Source: Streptomyces atratus (GTDB taxonomy: Bacteria; Actinomycetota; Actinomycetes; Streptomycetales; Streptomycetaceae). Taken from it: DNA of 64,000 bases. The DNA lies in assembly GCF_900119365.1 (NCBI RefSeq), contig NZ_FPJO01000001.1, positions 265,086 to 329,085 on the forward strand, read 5' to 3'. The notes beneath the pieces were generated by a model. It saw nothing but the letters and a program-made list of their open reading frames with translations. It was not told the DNA's origin and made no database searches. This document shows, piece after piece, positions 9,529 through 17,547 of the stretch (positions are counted from its first letter, which is position 1; each line of letters opens with the position of its first letter). The position numbers and the translations under genes are program-made.

Positions 9529-10779
9529 TCAGCGCGGGAGTTCCGCGCGGCGCAGCCCGGCGATGGCCAGCCCCGTCACCGCCCCCGAGGCGCACACCGC
9601 GGCGCTGGCGGCGAAGACCGGGCCGGTCCCCCAAGCGGCGACGGCGGCTCCCGTGACCGGGTAGCCGAGCGGGGCGATCGCGTGGGTGAAGAGCGTCGAG
9701 ACCGAGGTGACCCGGCCGAGGTAGGCGGGTTCGGTGACGGTCTGGATCAGGGCCCCGCACAGGGAGCCGCCGAGGCCGGCGAAGAGCCCGACGCAGACCG
9801 CCCCGGCGGCGGCGAGGGGCACCGAGGGCAGGTACGCCAGGGCGCCGATGGCGACCGCGCCGATCAGCACCGTCAGGCACATCACCAGCCCGGCGCGCGG
9901 CACCCGGCCGCGCACGGCGAGCAGCAGGGCCGACGCACCGGCGCCGATGCCGAAGGCGGCGATGATCCAGCCCATGCCGGACGCGCCCCAGTCACGCTCC
10001 CGGGCGAGCAGGACAAGTCCGAGGTTGAGCGGCCCGACGAAGCCCAGCTCGCTGACGGCGACGACCAGCATCAGCGGTCCGAGCAGCGGGTGGCGGCGGA
10101 TGTGGCGCAGCCCGTCGGCCAGGTCGTGCCAGGCGGTGCCGGAGGGTTCGGCGCCCTCCTGGTCGGGCAGCGGGCGGATCCGCAGGGACAGGAGCAGCGG
10201 CAGCGACACGGCGAAGAGCACCCCGGCCGCGGCGAAGGCGAGCGCCGGTCCGCCGAGGGCCACCGCGACGCCGCCGAGCGGGGCGCCGACAACATTGGCG
10301 GTACGGGTGGCCAGTCCGCGCATTCCCTGGACGCGGGCCAGCTCTCCGGCTGCGGTGATCCGGGGCGGCAGGGCGCCGACGGCGGGCAGGAAGAGGGCGT
10401 CGACCACGCCGAAGACGAGCGCGACGGCGATCAGCATCCACAGCGCGGGCGAGGTGAGCAGCAGCGCGCCGGCCAGGCCGAGGACGACCAGGCAGCGGGC
10501 GGCGTCGCTGCCGATGACGACGCGGCGCGGTCCGATCCGGTCGGCGAGCACTCCCCCGCCGAGCATCAGCACGGCCCGGGGTATGGAGCCGACGGCGAGG
10601 ACGATCCCGGTCTGGGCGTCGCTGCCGGTGCGGGCGGCGGCCCAGGCCAGCGCCATGTAGTAGACGCTGTCGCCGATCATCGAGGCGGTGTGGGCGCCTA
10701 ACCAGCGCAGGACGTTGGCGTCGCGGTGGGCGGGGCGTTCGGCGACCTGCGTGGGCGTGACGGTGTCGGTGACGGTCAT
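9529..10779 (-). CDS. MFS transporter, probable drug exporter
   Basis: 416 aa with about 12 hydrophobic segments. MFS features: [20 protein letters not shown] at the N-terminus, [25 protein letters not shown] (motif A region, loop 2-3) and [22 protein letters not shown]. Resembles enterobactin-exporter/MFS_3-like and macrolide-exporter-like proteins. Start ATG 10779 ([11 protein letters not shown]). It lies 25 bp after the ArsR-type regulator and is likely co-transcribed with it, so the regulator's ligand may be the exported compound. Substrate not predictable. Confidence 0.85.
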   Translation of the reverse strand: MTVTDTVTPTQVAERPAHRDANVLRWLGAHTASMIGDSVYYMALAWAAARTGSDAQTGIVLAVGSIPRAVLMLGGGVLADRIGPRRVVIGSDAARCLVVLGLAGALLLTSPALWMLIAVALVFGVVDALFLPAVGALPPRITAAGELARVQGMRGLATRTANVVGAPLGGVAVALGGPALAFAAAGVLFAVSLPLLLSLRIRPLPDQEGAEPSGTAWHDLADGLRHIRRHPLLGPLMLVVAVSELGFVGPLNLGLVLLARERDWGASGMGWIIAAFGIGAGASALLLAVRGRVPRAGLVMCLTVLIGAVAIGALAYLPSVPLAAAGAVCVGLFAGLGGSLCGALIQTVTEPAYLGRVTSVSTLFTHAIAPLGYPVTGAAVAAWGTGPVFAASAAVCASGAVTGLAIAGLRRAELPR

Positions 10780-10804
10780 GGGGTCGGCCTCCCGGGGCGG
10801 CGGG

Positions 10805-11392
10805 TCAGGGGCGGAACGGGAATGTGTACAGGTGTACGGCGACGTTCTCGCGGCCTTCCGTCTCCCCGGCCTCTTCGCGGGCACGGCCGAGTCCCTCGTA
10901 CCGGTCGACGACCTCGTGCATCTCGCGGGTGAGCGCGGAGAGCTCCTCGGCGGTGAGCCGGGCCAGGTACTCGGAGCTGGAGGCGGCGCTGCGCCACTCC
11001 AGCGGCCAGGTCGGGGCCGAGTCGAGGTAGCGGCGGTACAGCTCGATGTGCTGGTCGAAGGAGAGCCGGCCGACGGCGGCGTGCGTGGCGGCCTTCTCGG
11101 GGGCGTCGGTGAAGTCCTCCTCGTGGAAGTTCAGCCCCTTCGAGGCGGGCTGCCACCAGCGTTCGCGGCCGTCCGCGCCCTGCTGCTCGGCCTCCTCGAT
11201 CAGGCCGTGGTCGGCGAGCTTGCGCAGGTGGTAGCTGACGAGCGAGACCGCCTCGTCGACCTGCTCGGCCAGTTGGGACGCGGTGGCCTTGCGGGCGATG
11301 TAGAGCGCCCGGTAGAGCCGCATCCGCAGGGGGTGCCCGAACGCCTTCAGGGTCTCCAGGTCCGAGACCCGGCGTGATTCCTTGCTTGCCAT
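10805..11392 (-). CDS. ArsR-type winged-helix regulator
   Basis: 195 aa. Winged-helix DNA-binding domain in the first about 90 residues (LKAFGHPLRMRLYRAL, TASQLAEQVDEAVSLVSYHLRKLADHGLIEEA), then a C-terminal region rich in charged residues. No ArsR-type metal-binding Cys pair is seen, so the signal is probably organic rather than a metal. Start ATG 11392. A perfect palindrome lies just upstream (11420-11442), suggesting autoregulation. Downstream partner is the MFS transporter. Confidence 0.88.
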   Translation of the reverse strand: MASKESRRVSDLETLKAFGHPLRMRLYRALYIARKATASQLAEQVDEAVSLVSYHLRKLADHGLIEEAEQQGADGRERWWQPASKGLNFHEEDFTDAPEKAATHAAVGRLSFDQHIELYRRYLDSAPTWPLEWRSAASSSEYLARLTAEELSALTREMHEVVDRYEGLGRAREEAGETEGRENVAVHLYTFPFRP

Positions 11393-11419
11393 GCCCCGAC
11401 CGTAGATGGAAAAGAAAGC

Positions 11420-11442
11420 TTGCGCAATCTTTATTGCGCAAT
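11420..11442 (-). promoter_or_regulatory. Candidate operator of the ArsR-type regulator
   Basis: tgcgcaat (11421-11428) and attgcgca (11433-11440) form an 8-bp inverted repeat with a 4-nt spacer. The right half is also a 10-bp palindrome, attgcgcaat (11433-11442). It is AT-rich against its surroundings and 28-50 bp before the regulator start, where a self-repressing ArsR-type protein would bind. Confidence 0.6.
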
Positions 11443-11495
11443 AAAAGTTGTGGGATCCCGGACGGCAGAAGAGACGACGGAAGAGACAGCGGAAA

Positions 11496-11545
11496 AGCCC
11501 GTCGCCGGGCGGGGCCGATGGATCGGCTCCGCCCGGCGACGGGCT
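11496..11545 (-). terminator. his operon terminator
   Basis: A 24-bp nearly perfect inverted repeat (11496-11519 with 11522-11545, one G-T pair) directly after hisF. Among the strongest hairpins in the window. Confidence 0.8.
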
Positions 11546-11561
11546 CGGTGAGTGGTGCGGG

Positions 11562-12317
11562 TCAGCGGACCGGGTGTCCGGCCTCCCTGAGCGCGTCCTT
11601 GACCTCGGAGATCCGCAGATCGCCGAAGTGGAAGACGGAGGCGGCGAGCACCGCGTCGGCGCCCGCCTCGATGGCGGGTGCGAAGTCGGCGAGCCGGCCG
11701 GCGCCGCCGGAGGCGATGACGGGGACGGTCACGTGCTTCCGTACCGCCGTGATCATCTCGGTGTCGTAGCCGTCCTTGGTGCCGTCCGCGTCCATCGAGT
11801 TGAGCAGGATCTCGCCCGCGCCCAGCTCGGCGGCGCGGTGCGCCCATTCGACGGCGTCGATGCCGGTGCCCCTGCGGCCGCCGTGCGTGGTGACCTCGAA
11901 GGTGCCCCGGGGGGTGCGCCGGGCGTCCACGGAGAGCACCAGGACCTGACGGCCGAAGCGCTCGGCGATCTCCCGGATGAGGTCGGGGCGGGCGATGGCG
12001 GCGGTGTTGACGCCGACCTTGTCCGCACCGGCCCGCAGCAGCTTGTCGACGTCGTCGGCGGTGCGGACGCCGCCGCCGACCGTGAGCGGGATGAAGACCT
12101 GCTCGGCGGTGCGGCGCACCACGTCGTAGGTGGTCTCCCGGTCGCCGCTGGAGGCGGTGATGTCCAGGAAGGTCAGCTCGTCGGCGCCCTCGGCGTCGTA
12201 CAGCTTCGCCATCTCGACGGGGTCGCCCGCGTCGCGCAGGTTCTGGAAGTTGACGCCCTTGACGACCCGGCCGTTGTCGACGTCCAGGCAGGGGATGACG
12301 CGTACCGCGAGGCTCAT
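11562..12317 (-). CDS. hisF: Imidazole glycerol phosphate synthase, cyclase subunit
   Basis: 251 aa. With HisH forms IGP synthase, turning PRFAR and glutamine-derived ammonia into IGP and AICAR. The half-barrel repeat is clear: [15 protein letters not shown] (catalytic Asp11-type residue), [34 protein letters not shown] (catalytic Asp) and VIASGGAG. Start ATG 12317 overlaps the ridA stop as ATGA. Last gene of the his operon. Confidence 0.97.
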   Translation of the reverse strand: MSLAVRVIPCLDVDNGRVVKGVNFQNLRDAGDPVEMAKLYDAEGADELTFLDITASSGDRETTYDVVRRTAEQVFIPLTVGGGVRTADDVDKLLRAGADKVGVNTAAIARPDLIREIAERFGRQVLVLSVDARRTPRGTFEVTTHGGRRGTGIDAVEWAHRAAELGAGEILLNSMDADGTKDGYDTEMITAVRKHVTVPVIASGGAGRLADFAPAIEAGADAVLAASVFHFGDLRISEVKDALREAGHPVR

Positions 12318-12712
12318 CGCGCACCTGCCCGGTAGGCCTCGACCTCGACCTCGACGACCAGGCTCGGGTCCACGAAACCGGACACGATGATCATCGAGGC
12401 GGCGGGGCGCACGTCGTCGAAGAGCTCCTTGTGGGCGCGGCCGACCTCGTCCACGTCCCGGGCGTGCGTGAGGTACATCCGGGTACGGACGACGTCCTCG
12501 CGGCCCAGGCCGAACTGCTTCAGCGCGTCGAAGGCGATCCTGAAGGAGGTGACGGTCTGCTCGTACGGGCCGCCCGCGGAGATCTGGCCGTTCTCCACCG
12601 ACGTGCAGCCGGCGACCAGGACGAGGCCGTTCGGCAGCTCCACCGCGCGGGAGTAGCCGAACTTCTCCTCCCACGGGCCGCCGGAGGAGACACGGTTGAC
12701 GGAGTCGCTCAT
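12314..12712 (-). CDS. RidA/YjgF-family protein inside the his operon
   Basis: 132 aa. RidA fold ([78 protein letters not shown]). The Arg that holds the substrate carboxylate is present in VVRTRMYLT. Family members hydrolyse reactive enamines/imines or bind small ligands. It is locked between priA and hisF by ATGA overlaps on both sides, so it is made with the his enzymes. Whether it handles a histidine-pathway intermediate or a PLP-derived imine is unknown. Confidence 0.9.
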   Translation of the reverse strand: MSDSVNRVSSGGPWEEKFGYSRAVELPNGLVLVAGCTSVENGQISAGGPYEQTVTSFRIAFDALKQFGLGREDVVRTRMYLTHARDVDEVGRAHKELFDDVRPAASMIIVSGFVDPSLVVEVEVEAYRAGAR

Positions 12713-13434
12713 CCGGAGACCACCTGCAGCGCTTCTTCGAGGGTGAACGCCTTCGCGTACAGCGCCTTGCCGACGATCGCGCCCTCGACGCCGTCCGGGA
12801 CGAGCGAGGCGATGGCCCGCAGGTCGTCCAGCGAGGAGACGCCGCCGGAGGCGACGACGGGCTTGTCGGTGGCGGCGCAGACGTTCTTCAGGAGCTCCAG
12901 GTTGGGGCCCTGGAGCGTGCCGTCCTTGGCGATGTCGGTGACGACGTAGCGGGCGCAGCCCTCGGAGTCGAGGCGGGCGAGCGTCTCGTACAGGTCGCCG
13001 CCGTCACGGGTCCAGCCGCGGCCGCGCAGCGTCGTGCCGCGGACGTCGAGGCCGACGGCGATCCGGTCGCCGTGCTCGGCGATGACCTTGGCGACCCATT
13101 GAGGGGTCTCCAGGGCGGCGGTGCCGAGGTTGACCCGGCGGCAGCCGGTGGCGAGGGCGGCGGCCAGCGAGGCGTCGTCGCGGATGCCGCCGGAGAGCTC
13201 GACCTTGATGTCCATGGCGCCGGCCACCTCGGCGATCAGCGCCCGGTTGTCCCCGGTGCCGAAGGCGGCGTCCAGGTCGACGAGGTGCAGCCACTCGGCC
13301 CCGGCGCGCTGCCAGGCGAGGGCGGCCTCCAGCGGGGAACCGTAGGAGGTCTCGGAGCCGGACTCGCCATGGACGAGGCGGACGGCCTGGCCGTCGCGGA
13401 CGTCGACGGCGGGGAGCAGTTCAAGCTTCGGCAT
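12709..13434 (-). CDS. priA: Bifunctional HisA/TrpF isomerase PriA
   Basis: 241 aa TIM barrel. In actinobacteria without trpF this enzyme isomerises both ProFAR (histidine) and PRA (tryptophan). Asp11 (PAVDVRDG), Arg19 (AVRLVHGE), Asp130 (VGLDVRG), Arg143 (WTRDGG) and the second catalytic Asp at 171 (TDIAKDGT) are at the positions known for PriA. Start ATG 13434; its A is shared with the hisH stop (TGATG), and it overlaps ridA as ATGA. No separate trpF was seen among the trp genes here, supporting the dual role. Confidence 0.93.
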   Translation of the reverse strand: MPKLELLPAVDVRDGQAVRLVHGESGSETSYGSPLEAALAWQRAGAEWLHLVDLDAAFGTGDNRALIAEVAGAMDIKVELSGGIRDDASLAAALATGCRRVNLGTAALETPQWVAKVIAEHGDRIAVGLDVRGTTLRGRGWTRDGGDLYETLARLDSEGCARYVVTDIAKDGTLQGPNLELLKNVCAATDKPVVASGGVSSLDDLRAIASLVPDGVEGAIVGKALYAKAFTLEEALQVVSG

Positions 13435-14075
13435 CAGAGTGTCTCGATCCAGTTGGTCAGCAGCTGGGCGCCGGCATCGCCGGACTTCTCGGGGTGGAAC
13501 TGGGTGGCCCACAGGGCACCGTTCTCCACGGCGGCGACGAACGGCTCGCCGTGGGTGGCCCAGGTGACCCGGGGGGCGCGGATCTTGGCGTTGGTGACTT
13601 CCAGGCTCCAGTCGTGCACCGCGTAGGAATGCACGAAGTAGAACCGGGCCTCGGGGCCGAGACCGGCGAAGAGCTGGGAGTCCTCGGGGGCCCGCACGGT
13701 GTTCCAGCCCATGTGCGGGACGACCGGGGCCTTCAGCGGGGCGACGGTGCCGGGCCATTCGTCCAGGCCCTCCGTCTCCACGCCGTGCTCGATGCCGCGC
13801 TCGAAGAGGATCTGCATACCGACGCAGATGCCCATGACGGGGCGGCCTCCGGAGAGCCTGCGGCCGATGATCCATTCGCCGCGGGCCTTCTTCAGCCCGT
13901 CCATGCACGCGGAGAACGCGCCGACGCCGGGCACCAGCAGCCCGTCGGCGTTCATCGCCTTCTCGAAGTCACGGGTGATCTCGACGTCCGCGCCGACGCG
14001 GGCCAGGGCCCGCTCGGCGGAACGGACGTTGCCGAAGCCGTAGTCGAAGACGACGACCTTCTTGTTGTCGCTCAC
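13434..14075 (-). CDS. hisH: Imidazole glycerol phosphate synthase, glutaminase subunit
   Basis: 213 aa class I amidotransferase supplying ammonia to HisF. Triad visible: Cys84 in [11 protein letters not shown], His194 and Glu196 in TQFHPEKSG. The oxyanion strand PGVGAFS and PHMGWNTV are typical. Start GTG 14075 ([13 protein letters not shown]); the in-frame extension upstream to 14132 would overlap the small membrane protein gene and is unlikely. 11 nt after orf55; coupled to priA. Confidence 0.96.
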   Translation of the reverse strand: MSDNKKVVVFDYGFGNVRSAERALARVGADVEITRDFEKAMNADGLLVPGVGAFSACMDGLKKARGEWIIGRRLSGGRPVMGICVGMQILFERGIEHGVETEGLDEWPGTVAPLKAPVVPHMGWNTVRAPEDSQLFAGLGPEARFYFVHSYAVHDWSLEVTNAKIRAPRVTWATHGEPFVAAVENGALWATQFHPEKSGDAGAQLLTNWIETL

Positions 14076-14086
14076 AGCTCGTTCCC

Positions 14087-14254
14087 TCAGTCCCAGAGTC
14101 CCTGGATCCGCAGAATGCCTGCCACCAGGCACATCACGGAGGCGAGCGAGAGCAGGACGATGACCCCCTTGGGCATGCCCTGCTTCGCGAAGGAGTAGAC
14201 GCCGCCGGCCAGGAAGAGGCCGACGACGATCAGGATGGTGTTGAGGCCGGTCAC
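14087..14254 (-). CDS. Small two-helix membrane protein between hisB and hisH
   Basis: 55 aa, start GTG 14254 overlapping the hisB stop as GTGA. Sequence [20 protein letters not shown], then FAKQGMPKG, then a second hydrophobic stretch [20 protein letters not shown] ending QGLWD: two membrane helices joined by a short basic loop. No known domain recognised. Strict coupling to hisB and 11-nt distance to hisH argue it is a real gene. Function unknown; hypothetical small membrane proteins in this position occur in other Streptomyces as far as I recall. Confidence 0.72.
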   Translation of the reverse strand: MTGLNTILIVVGLFLAGGVYSFAKQGMPKGVIVLLSLASVMCLVAGILRIQGLWD

Positions 14255-14847
14255 AGCGCGCCCTTCGTGGAGGGGAGGATCCCGGCGGCGCGCGGGTCGT
14301 GCTCGCTGGCGTAGCGCAGGGCGCGGGCGAGCGCCTTGAACTGGCACTCCACGATGTGGTGGGCGTTGCGCCCGTACGGCACGTGGACGTGCAGGGCGAT
14401 CTGCGCCTGTGCGACGAAGGACTCCAGGATGTGCCGGGTCATCGTCGTGTCGTACGCGCCGATCATCGGCGCCATGTTCTCCGGCTCGGTGTGCACCAGG
14501 TAGGGGCGGCCGGACAGGTCGACGGTGACCTGGGCGAGCGACTCGTCCAGCGGGACGGTGCAGTTGCCGAAGCGGTAGATCCCGACCTTGTCGCCGAGCG
14601 CCTGCTTGAACGCGGCGCCGAGGGCGAGGGCGGTGTCCTCGATGGTGTGGTGCGAGTCGATGTGCAGATCGCCGTCGGTCTTGACCGTGAGGTCGAAGAG
14701 CCCGTGCCTGCCGAGCTGGTCGAGCATGTGGTCGTAGAAGCCGACGCCGGTCGACACATCGACCTTGCCGGTGCCGTCGAGGTTTATCTCGACCAGTACC
14801 GAGGTTTCCTTGGTGGTGCGTTCCACGCGGCCTACGCGGGGGCTCAT
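14251..14847 (-). CDS. hisB: Imidazoleglycerol-phosphate dehydratase
   Basis: 198 aa, monofunctional form. Dehydrates IGP to imidazole-acetol phosphate. Two manganese-binding His motifs are present: DSHHTIED (His66-His67) and [31 protein letters not shown] and [19 protein letters not shown] are typical. Start ATG 14847 ([15 protein letters not shown]), preceded by AAGGAG, overlapping the stop of orf40 (ATGA). Confidence 0.97.
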   Translation of the reverse strand: MSPRVGRVERTTKETSVLVEINLDGTGKVDVSTGVGFYDHMLDQLGRHGLFDLTVKTDGDLHIDSHHTIEDTALALGAAFKQALGDKVGIYRFGNCTVPLDESLAQVTVDLSGRPYLVHTEPENMAPMIGAYDTTMTRHILESFVAQAQIALHVHVPYGRNAHHIVECQFKALARALRYASEHDPRAAGILPSTKGAL

Positions 14848-14860
14848 GCGCTTGCTCCTT
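14825..14860 (-). repeat. Duplicated hisB start region, copy 1 (genuine hisB start)
   Basis: About 36 bp covering the hisB ribosome-binding site, ATG and first seven codons. Matches 14944-14980 with one substitution, one 1-nt indel and one further change (shared core acgcggcct then cgcgggggctcatgcg). Confidence 0.85.
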
Positions 14861-14966
14861 GGTTGTGCTCGCCTCGCCGGGCCGGATCACGGTCGGCCCC
14901 GTGTCGGCTGGGTGTCCGGGGGGCCTCCCCCGGGAGATGCAGTACGCGGCCTGCGCGGGGGCTCAT
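14844..14966 (-). CDS. orf40: coupled mini-ORF between hisC and hisB
   Basis: 40 codons. ATG 14966 overlaps the hisC stop (ATGA), and its TGA (14846-14844) overlaps the hisB ATG (ATGA), so it exactly bridges the two genes. It starts MSPRAGRV, almost the same as HisB MSPRVGRV, because the DNA around the hisB start is duplicated here including the AAGGAGC site. The rest ([15 protein letters not shown], then [14 protein letters not shown]) is polar with no recognised domain. Most likely a coupling or leader peptide left by a small duplication rather than a functional protein. Not seen as a gene elsewhere to my knowledge. Confidence 0.5.
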   Translation of the reverse strand: MSPRAGRVLHLPGEAPRTPSRHGADRDPARRGEHNQGASA

Positions 14967-14980
14967 GCGTCGTGCTCCTT
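14944..14980 (-). repeat. Duplicated hisB start region, copy 2 (at hisC 3' end)
   Basis: Second copy of the segment at 14825-14860. Here the ribosome-binding site lies in the last hisC codons (Lys-Glu-His-Asp-Ala) and the ATG opens orf40. The distance between copies is 119 bp. Confidence 0.85.
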
Positions 14981-16090
14981 CTTCAGTTCGCTTACCGCAT
15001 CGAGGAACGCGTCGTTCTCTGCCGGCGTGCCCGCGGAGACCCGCAGCCATCCCGGTACGCCGTTGTCCCGGACCAGGACGCCCCGGTCGAGGATCCGCTG
15101 CCAGGCGGTGTGGCTGTCGGCGAAGCGGCCGAACTGGACGAAGTTGGCGTCCGAGTCGGTGACGTCGTAGCCGAGAGCGCGCAGCTCGGTGACGATCCGG
15201 TCGCGCTCGTTCTTGAGCTGCGCGACGTACCCGAGCAGCGTATCGGTGTGCTCCAGGGCGGCGAGCGCGGTGGCCTGGGTGACGGAGGACAGGTGGTACG
15301 GCAGCCGCACCAGCTGGACCGCGTCGACCACGGCCGGGTCGGCGGCGAGGTAGCCCAGGCGCAGTCCGGCGGCGCCGAACGCCTTCGACATGGTGCGCGA
15401 GAGCACCATGTTCGGCCGGCCCTCGATCAGCGGGAGCAGCGAGGCGTGGTGGCTGAACTCGCCGTACGCCTCGTCGACGACGACCATCGACGGCCTGGCC
15501 GCCTGGGCGGCTTCGTAGAGCGCGAGCACGGTCTCCGCGTCGACGGCGGTGCCGGTGGGGTTGTTGGGAGAGGTGATGAAGACGACGTCGGGGCGGTGCT
15601 CGGCGATGGCCTCGCGGGCGGCCTCGACGTCGATGGTGAAGTCCTCGTTGCGCGGTCCGGAGATCCAGCCGGTGCCGGTGCCGCGGGCGATGAGGGCGTG
15701 CATGGAGTACGAGGGCTCGAAGCCGATCGCGGTACGGCCGGGGCCGCCGAAGGTCTGGAGGAGCTGCTGGAGCACCTCGTTGGAGCCGTTGGCCGCCCAG
15801 ACGTTGGCGAGGGCGACCTCGTGCCCGGCGGTGCGGGTGAGGTAGCGGGCCAGTTCGGTACGGAGCTCGACGGCGTCCCGGTCGGGGTAGCGGTTGAGGT
15901 CTCGGGCGGCCTCGCGGACCCGCTCGGCGATCCGGTCGACGAGCGCCTCGGGCAGCGGGTAGGGGTTCTCGTTGGTGTTCAGCCGCACGGGTACGTCGAG
16001 CTGCGGCGCCCCGTAGGGGGACTTGCCGCGCAGCTCGTCGCGGATCGGAAGATCGTCGATGCGGGTGCGGGGGGTGTTGCCGTTCGTCAC
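14963..16090 (-). CDS. hisC: Histidinol-phosphate aminotransferase
   Basis: 375 aa, PLP fold type I. Transfers an amino group from glutamate to imidazole-acetol phosphate. Visible: [49 protein letters not shown], and the Schiff-base Lys in [19 protein letters not shown]; the C-terminal [11 protein letters not shown] carries the substrate Arg. Start GTG 16090 ([10 protein letters not shown]) overlaps the hisD stop as GTGA. C-terminus KKEHDA encodes the ribosome-binding site of orf40. Confidence 0.96.
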   Translation of the reverse strand: MTNGNTPRTRIDDLPIRDELRGKSPYGAPQLDVPVRLNTNENPYPLPEALVDRIAERVREAARDLNRYPDRDAVELRTELARYLTRTAGHEVALANVWAANGSNEVLQQLLQTFGGPGRTAIGFEPSYSMHALIARGTGTGWISGPRNEDFTIDVEAAREAIAEHRPDVVFITSPNNPTGTAVDAETVLALYEAAQAARPSMVVVDEAYGEFSHHASLLPLIEGRPNMVLSRTMSKAFGAAGLRLGYLAADPAVVDAVQLVRLPYHLSSVTQATALAALEHTDTLLGYVAQLKNERDRIVTELRALGYDVTDSDANFVQFGRFADSHTAWQRILDRGVLVRDNGVPGWLRVSAGTPAENDAFLDAVSELKKEHDA

Positions 16091-17409
16091 TGCTGCGGGA
16101 CCTTCCAGCCGAACCTGGCCTTGAGCGCGGCGCCGTGGGCGGGGAGGTCCTCCGCCTCGGCGAGGGTCACGACGTGGTGGGTGACCTCGGCGAGCGCGTC
16201 GCGCGTGTAGTCGACGATGTGGATGCCGCGCAGGAAGGACTGCACGGAGAGGCCCGAGGAGTGGCAGGCGCAGCCGCCGGTGGGCAGGACGTGGTTGGAA
16301 CCGGCGCAGTAGTCGCCGAGCGAGACCGGGGACCAGGGGCCGACGAAGATCGCGCCGGCGTTGCGGACCCGGTCGGCGACGGCGGCGGCGTCGGCGGTCT
16401 GGATCTCCAGGTGCTCGGCGGCGTACGCGTCGACGACCTTGAGGCCGTCCTCCAGGTCGTTGACCAGGACGATCGCGGACTGGCGGCCGGCCAGTGCGGG
16501 CTCGATCCGGTCGGTGACGTGCTTGGTCGCGGCGATCTGCGGCTTCAGCTCGGCCTCGGTGGCCGCGGCCAGCTCCGCGGAGTCGGTGACCAGGACCGCG
16601 GCGGCCATCGGGTCGTGCTCGGCCTGGCTGATCAGGTCGGCGGCGACGTGCACCGGGTCGGCGGTGGAATCCGCGAGGATCGCGATCTCGGTGGGGCCCG
16701 CCTCCGCGTCGATGCCGATGCGGCCCTTGAGGAGGCGCTTGGCGGCGGCGACGTAGATGTTGCCGGGGCCGGTGACGAGGTTCACCGGAAGACATTCGGC
16801 CGTTCCGTACGCGAACATCGCGACGGCCTGGGCGCCGCCCGCCGCGTACACCTCGTCGACGCCCAGCAGGGCGCAGGCGGCGAGGATGGTGGGGTGCGGC
16901 AGACCGCCGAAGTCCTTCTGCGGCGGGGAGGCGACGGCGATGCCCTCGACGCCCGCCTCCTGGGCCGGTACGACGTTCATGACCACGGACGACGGGTAGA
17001 CGGAGCGCCCGCCCGGGACGTACAGACCTACGCGCTCGACCGGCACCCACTTCTCGGTGACGGTGCCGCCGGGGACGACCTGGGTGGTGTGCGTGGTGCG
17101 GCGCTGCTCGCGGTGGACGAGGCGGGCCCGGCGGATCGACTCCTCCAGGGCGGCCCGCACGGCCGGGTCGAGCCGCTCGACGGCCCCGGCGATCGCCTCG
17201 GCCGGGACCCGGATCGAGTCGAGCCGTACGCCGTCGAATTTCTCCCCCCACTCGATCACTGCCGCGGAGCCACGATGGCGTACGTCCTCGCAGATGGGCC
17301 GCACCGTCTCCAGGGCGGCTTCCACGTCGAACTCGGCACGGGGCAGCAGGTCGCGCAGGGCTCCACCCTCGGGGAGGGCATCGCCGCGCAGATCGATTCG
17401 AGAGATCAC
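16087..17409 (-). CDS. hisD: Histidinol dehydrogenase
   Basis: 440 aa. NAD-dependent two-step oxidation of histidinol to histidine, zinc enzyme. Motifs: [95 protein letters not shown]. First gene of the his operon, start GTG 17409. No good ribosome-binding site is visible upstream; a GAGAAT -10-like box 6 nt before the GTG would fit a leaderless transcript (inference). An inverted repeat lies about 40 bp upstream. Confidence 0.96.
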   Translation of the reverse strand: MISRIDLRGDALPEGGALRDLLPRAEFDVEAALETVRPICEDVRHRGSAAVIEWGEKFDGVRLDSIRVPAEAIAGAVERLDPAVRAALEESIRRARLVHREQRRTTHTTQVVPGGTVTEKWVPVERVGLYVPGGRSVYPSSVVMNVVPAQEAGVEGIAVASPPQKDFGGLPHPTILAACALLGVDEVYAAGGAQAVAMFAYGTAECLPVNLVTGPGNIYVAAAKRLLKGRIGIDAEAGPTEIAILADSTADPVHVAADLISQAEHDPMAAAVLVTDSAELAAATEAELKPQIAATKHVTDRIEPALAGRQSAIVLVNDLEDGLKVVDAYAAEHLEIQTADAAAVADRVRNAGAIFVGPWSPVSLGDYCAGSNHVLPTGGCACHSSGLSVQSFLRGIHIVDYTRDALAEVTHHVVTLAEAEDLPAHGAALKARFGWKVPQQ

Positions 17410-17449
17410 ACCGCAATTCTCGCAGACCGCCTGCGGCGTCCGGTCGCCC

Positions 17450-17466
17450 GTATCACTGGCTGATAC
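17450..17466. promoter_or_regulatory. Inverted repeat upstream of hisD, possible operator
   Basis: Perfect gtatca (17450-17455) and tgatac (17461-17466) arms with a 5-nt spacer, in the 138-bp region between the divergent hisD and the beta-helix membrane gene. AT-rich against the background. Could bind a histidine-responsive or other regulator. Confidence 0.4.
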
Positions 17467-17547
17467 ATGTCCCGGACGTCACTGCTGACCAATAGCGTTC
17501 ACGTCGTCACCCAGGGGGAAGAACAGCTCCGAGCGGAAGGGGCACCC

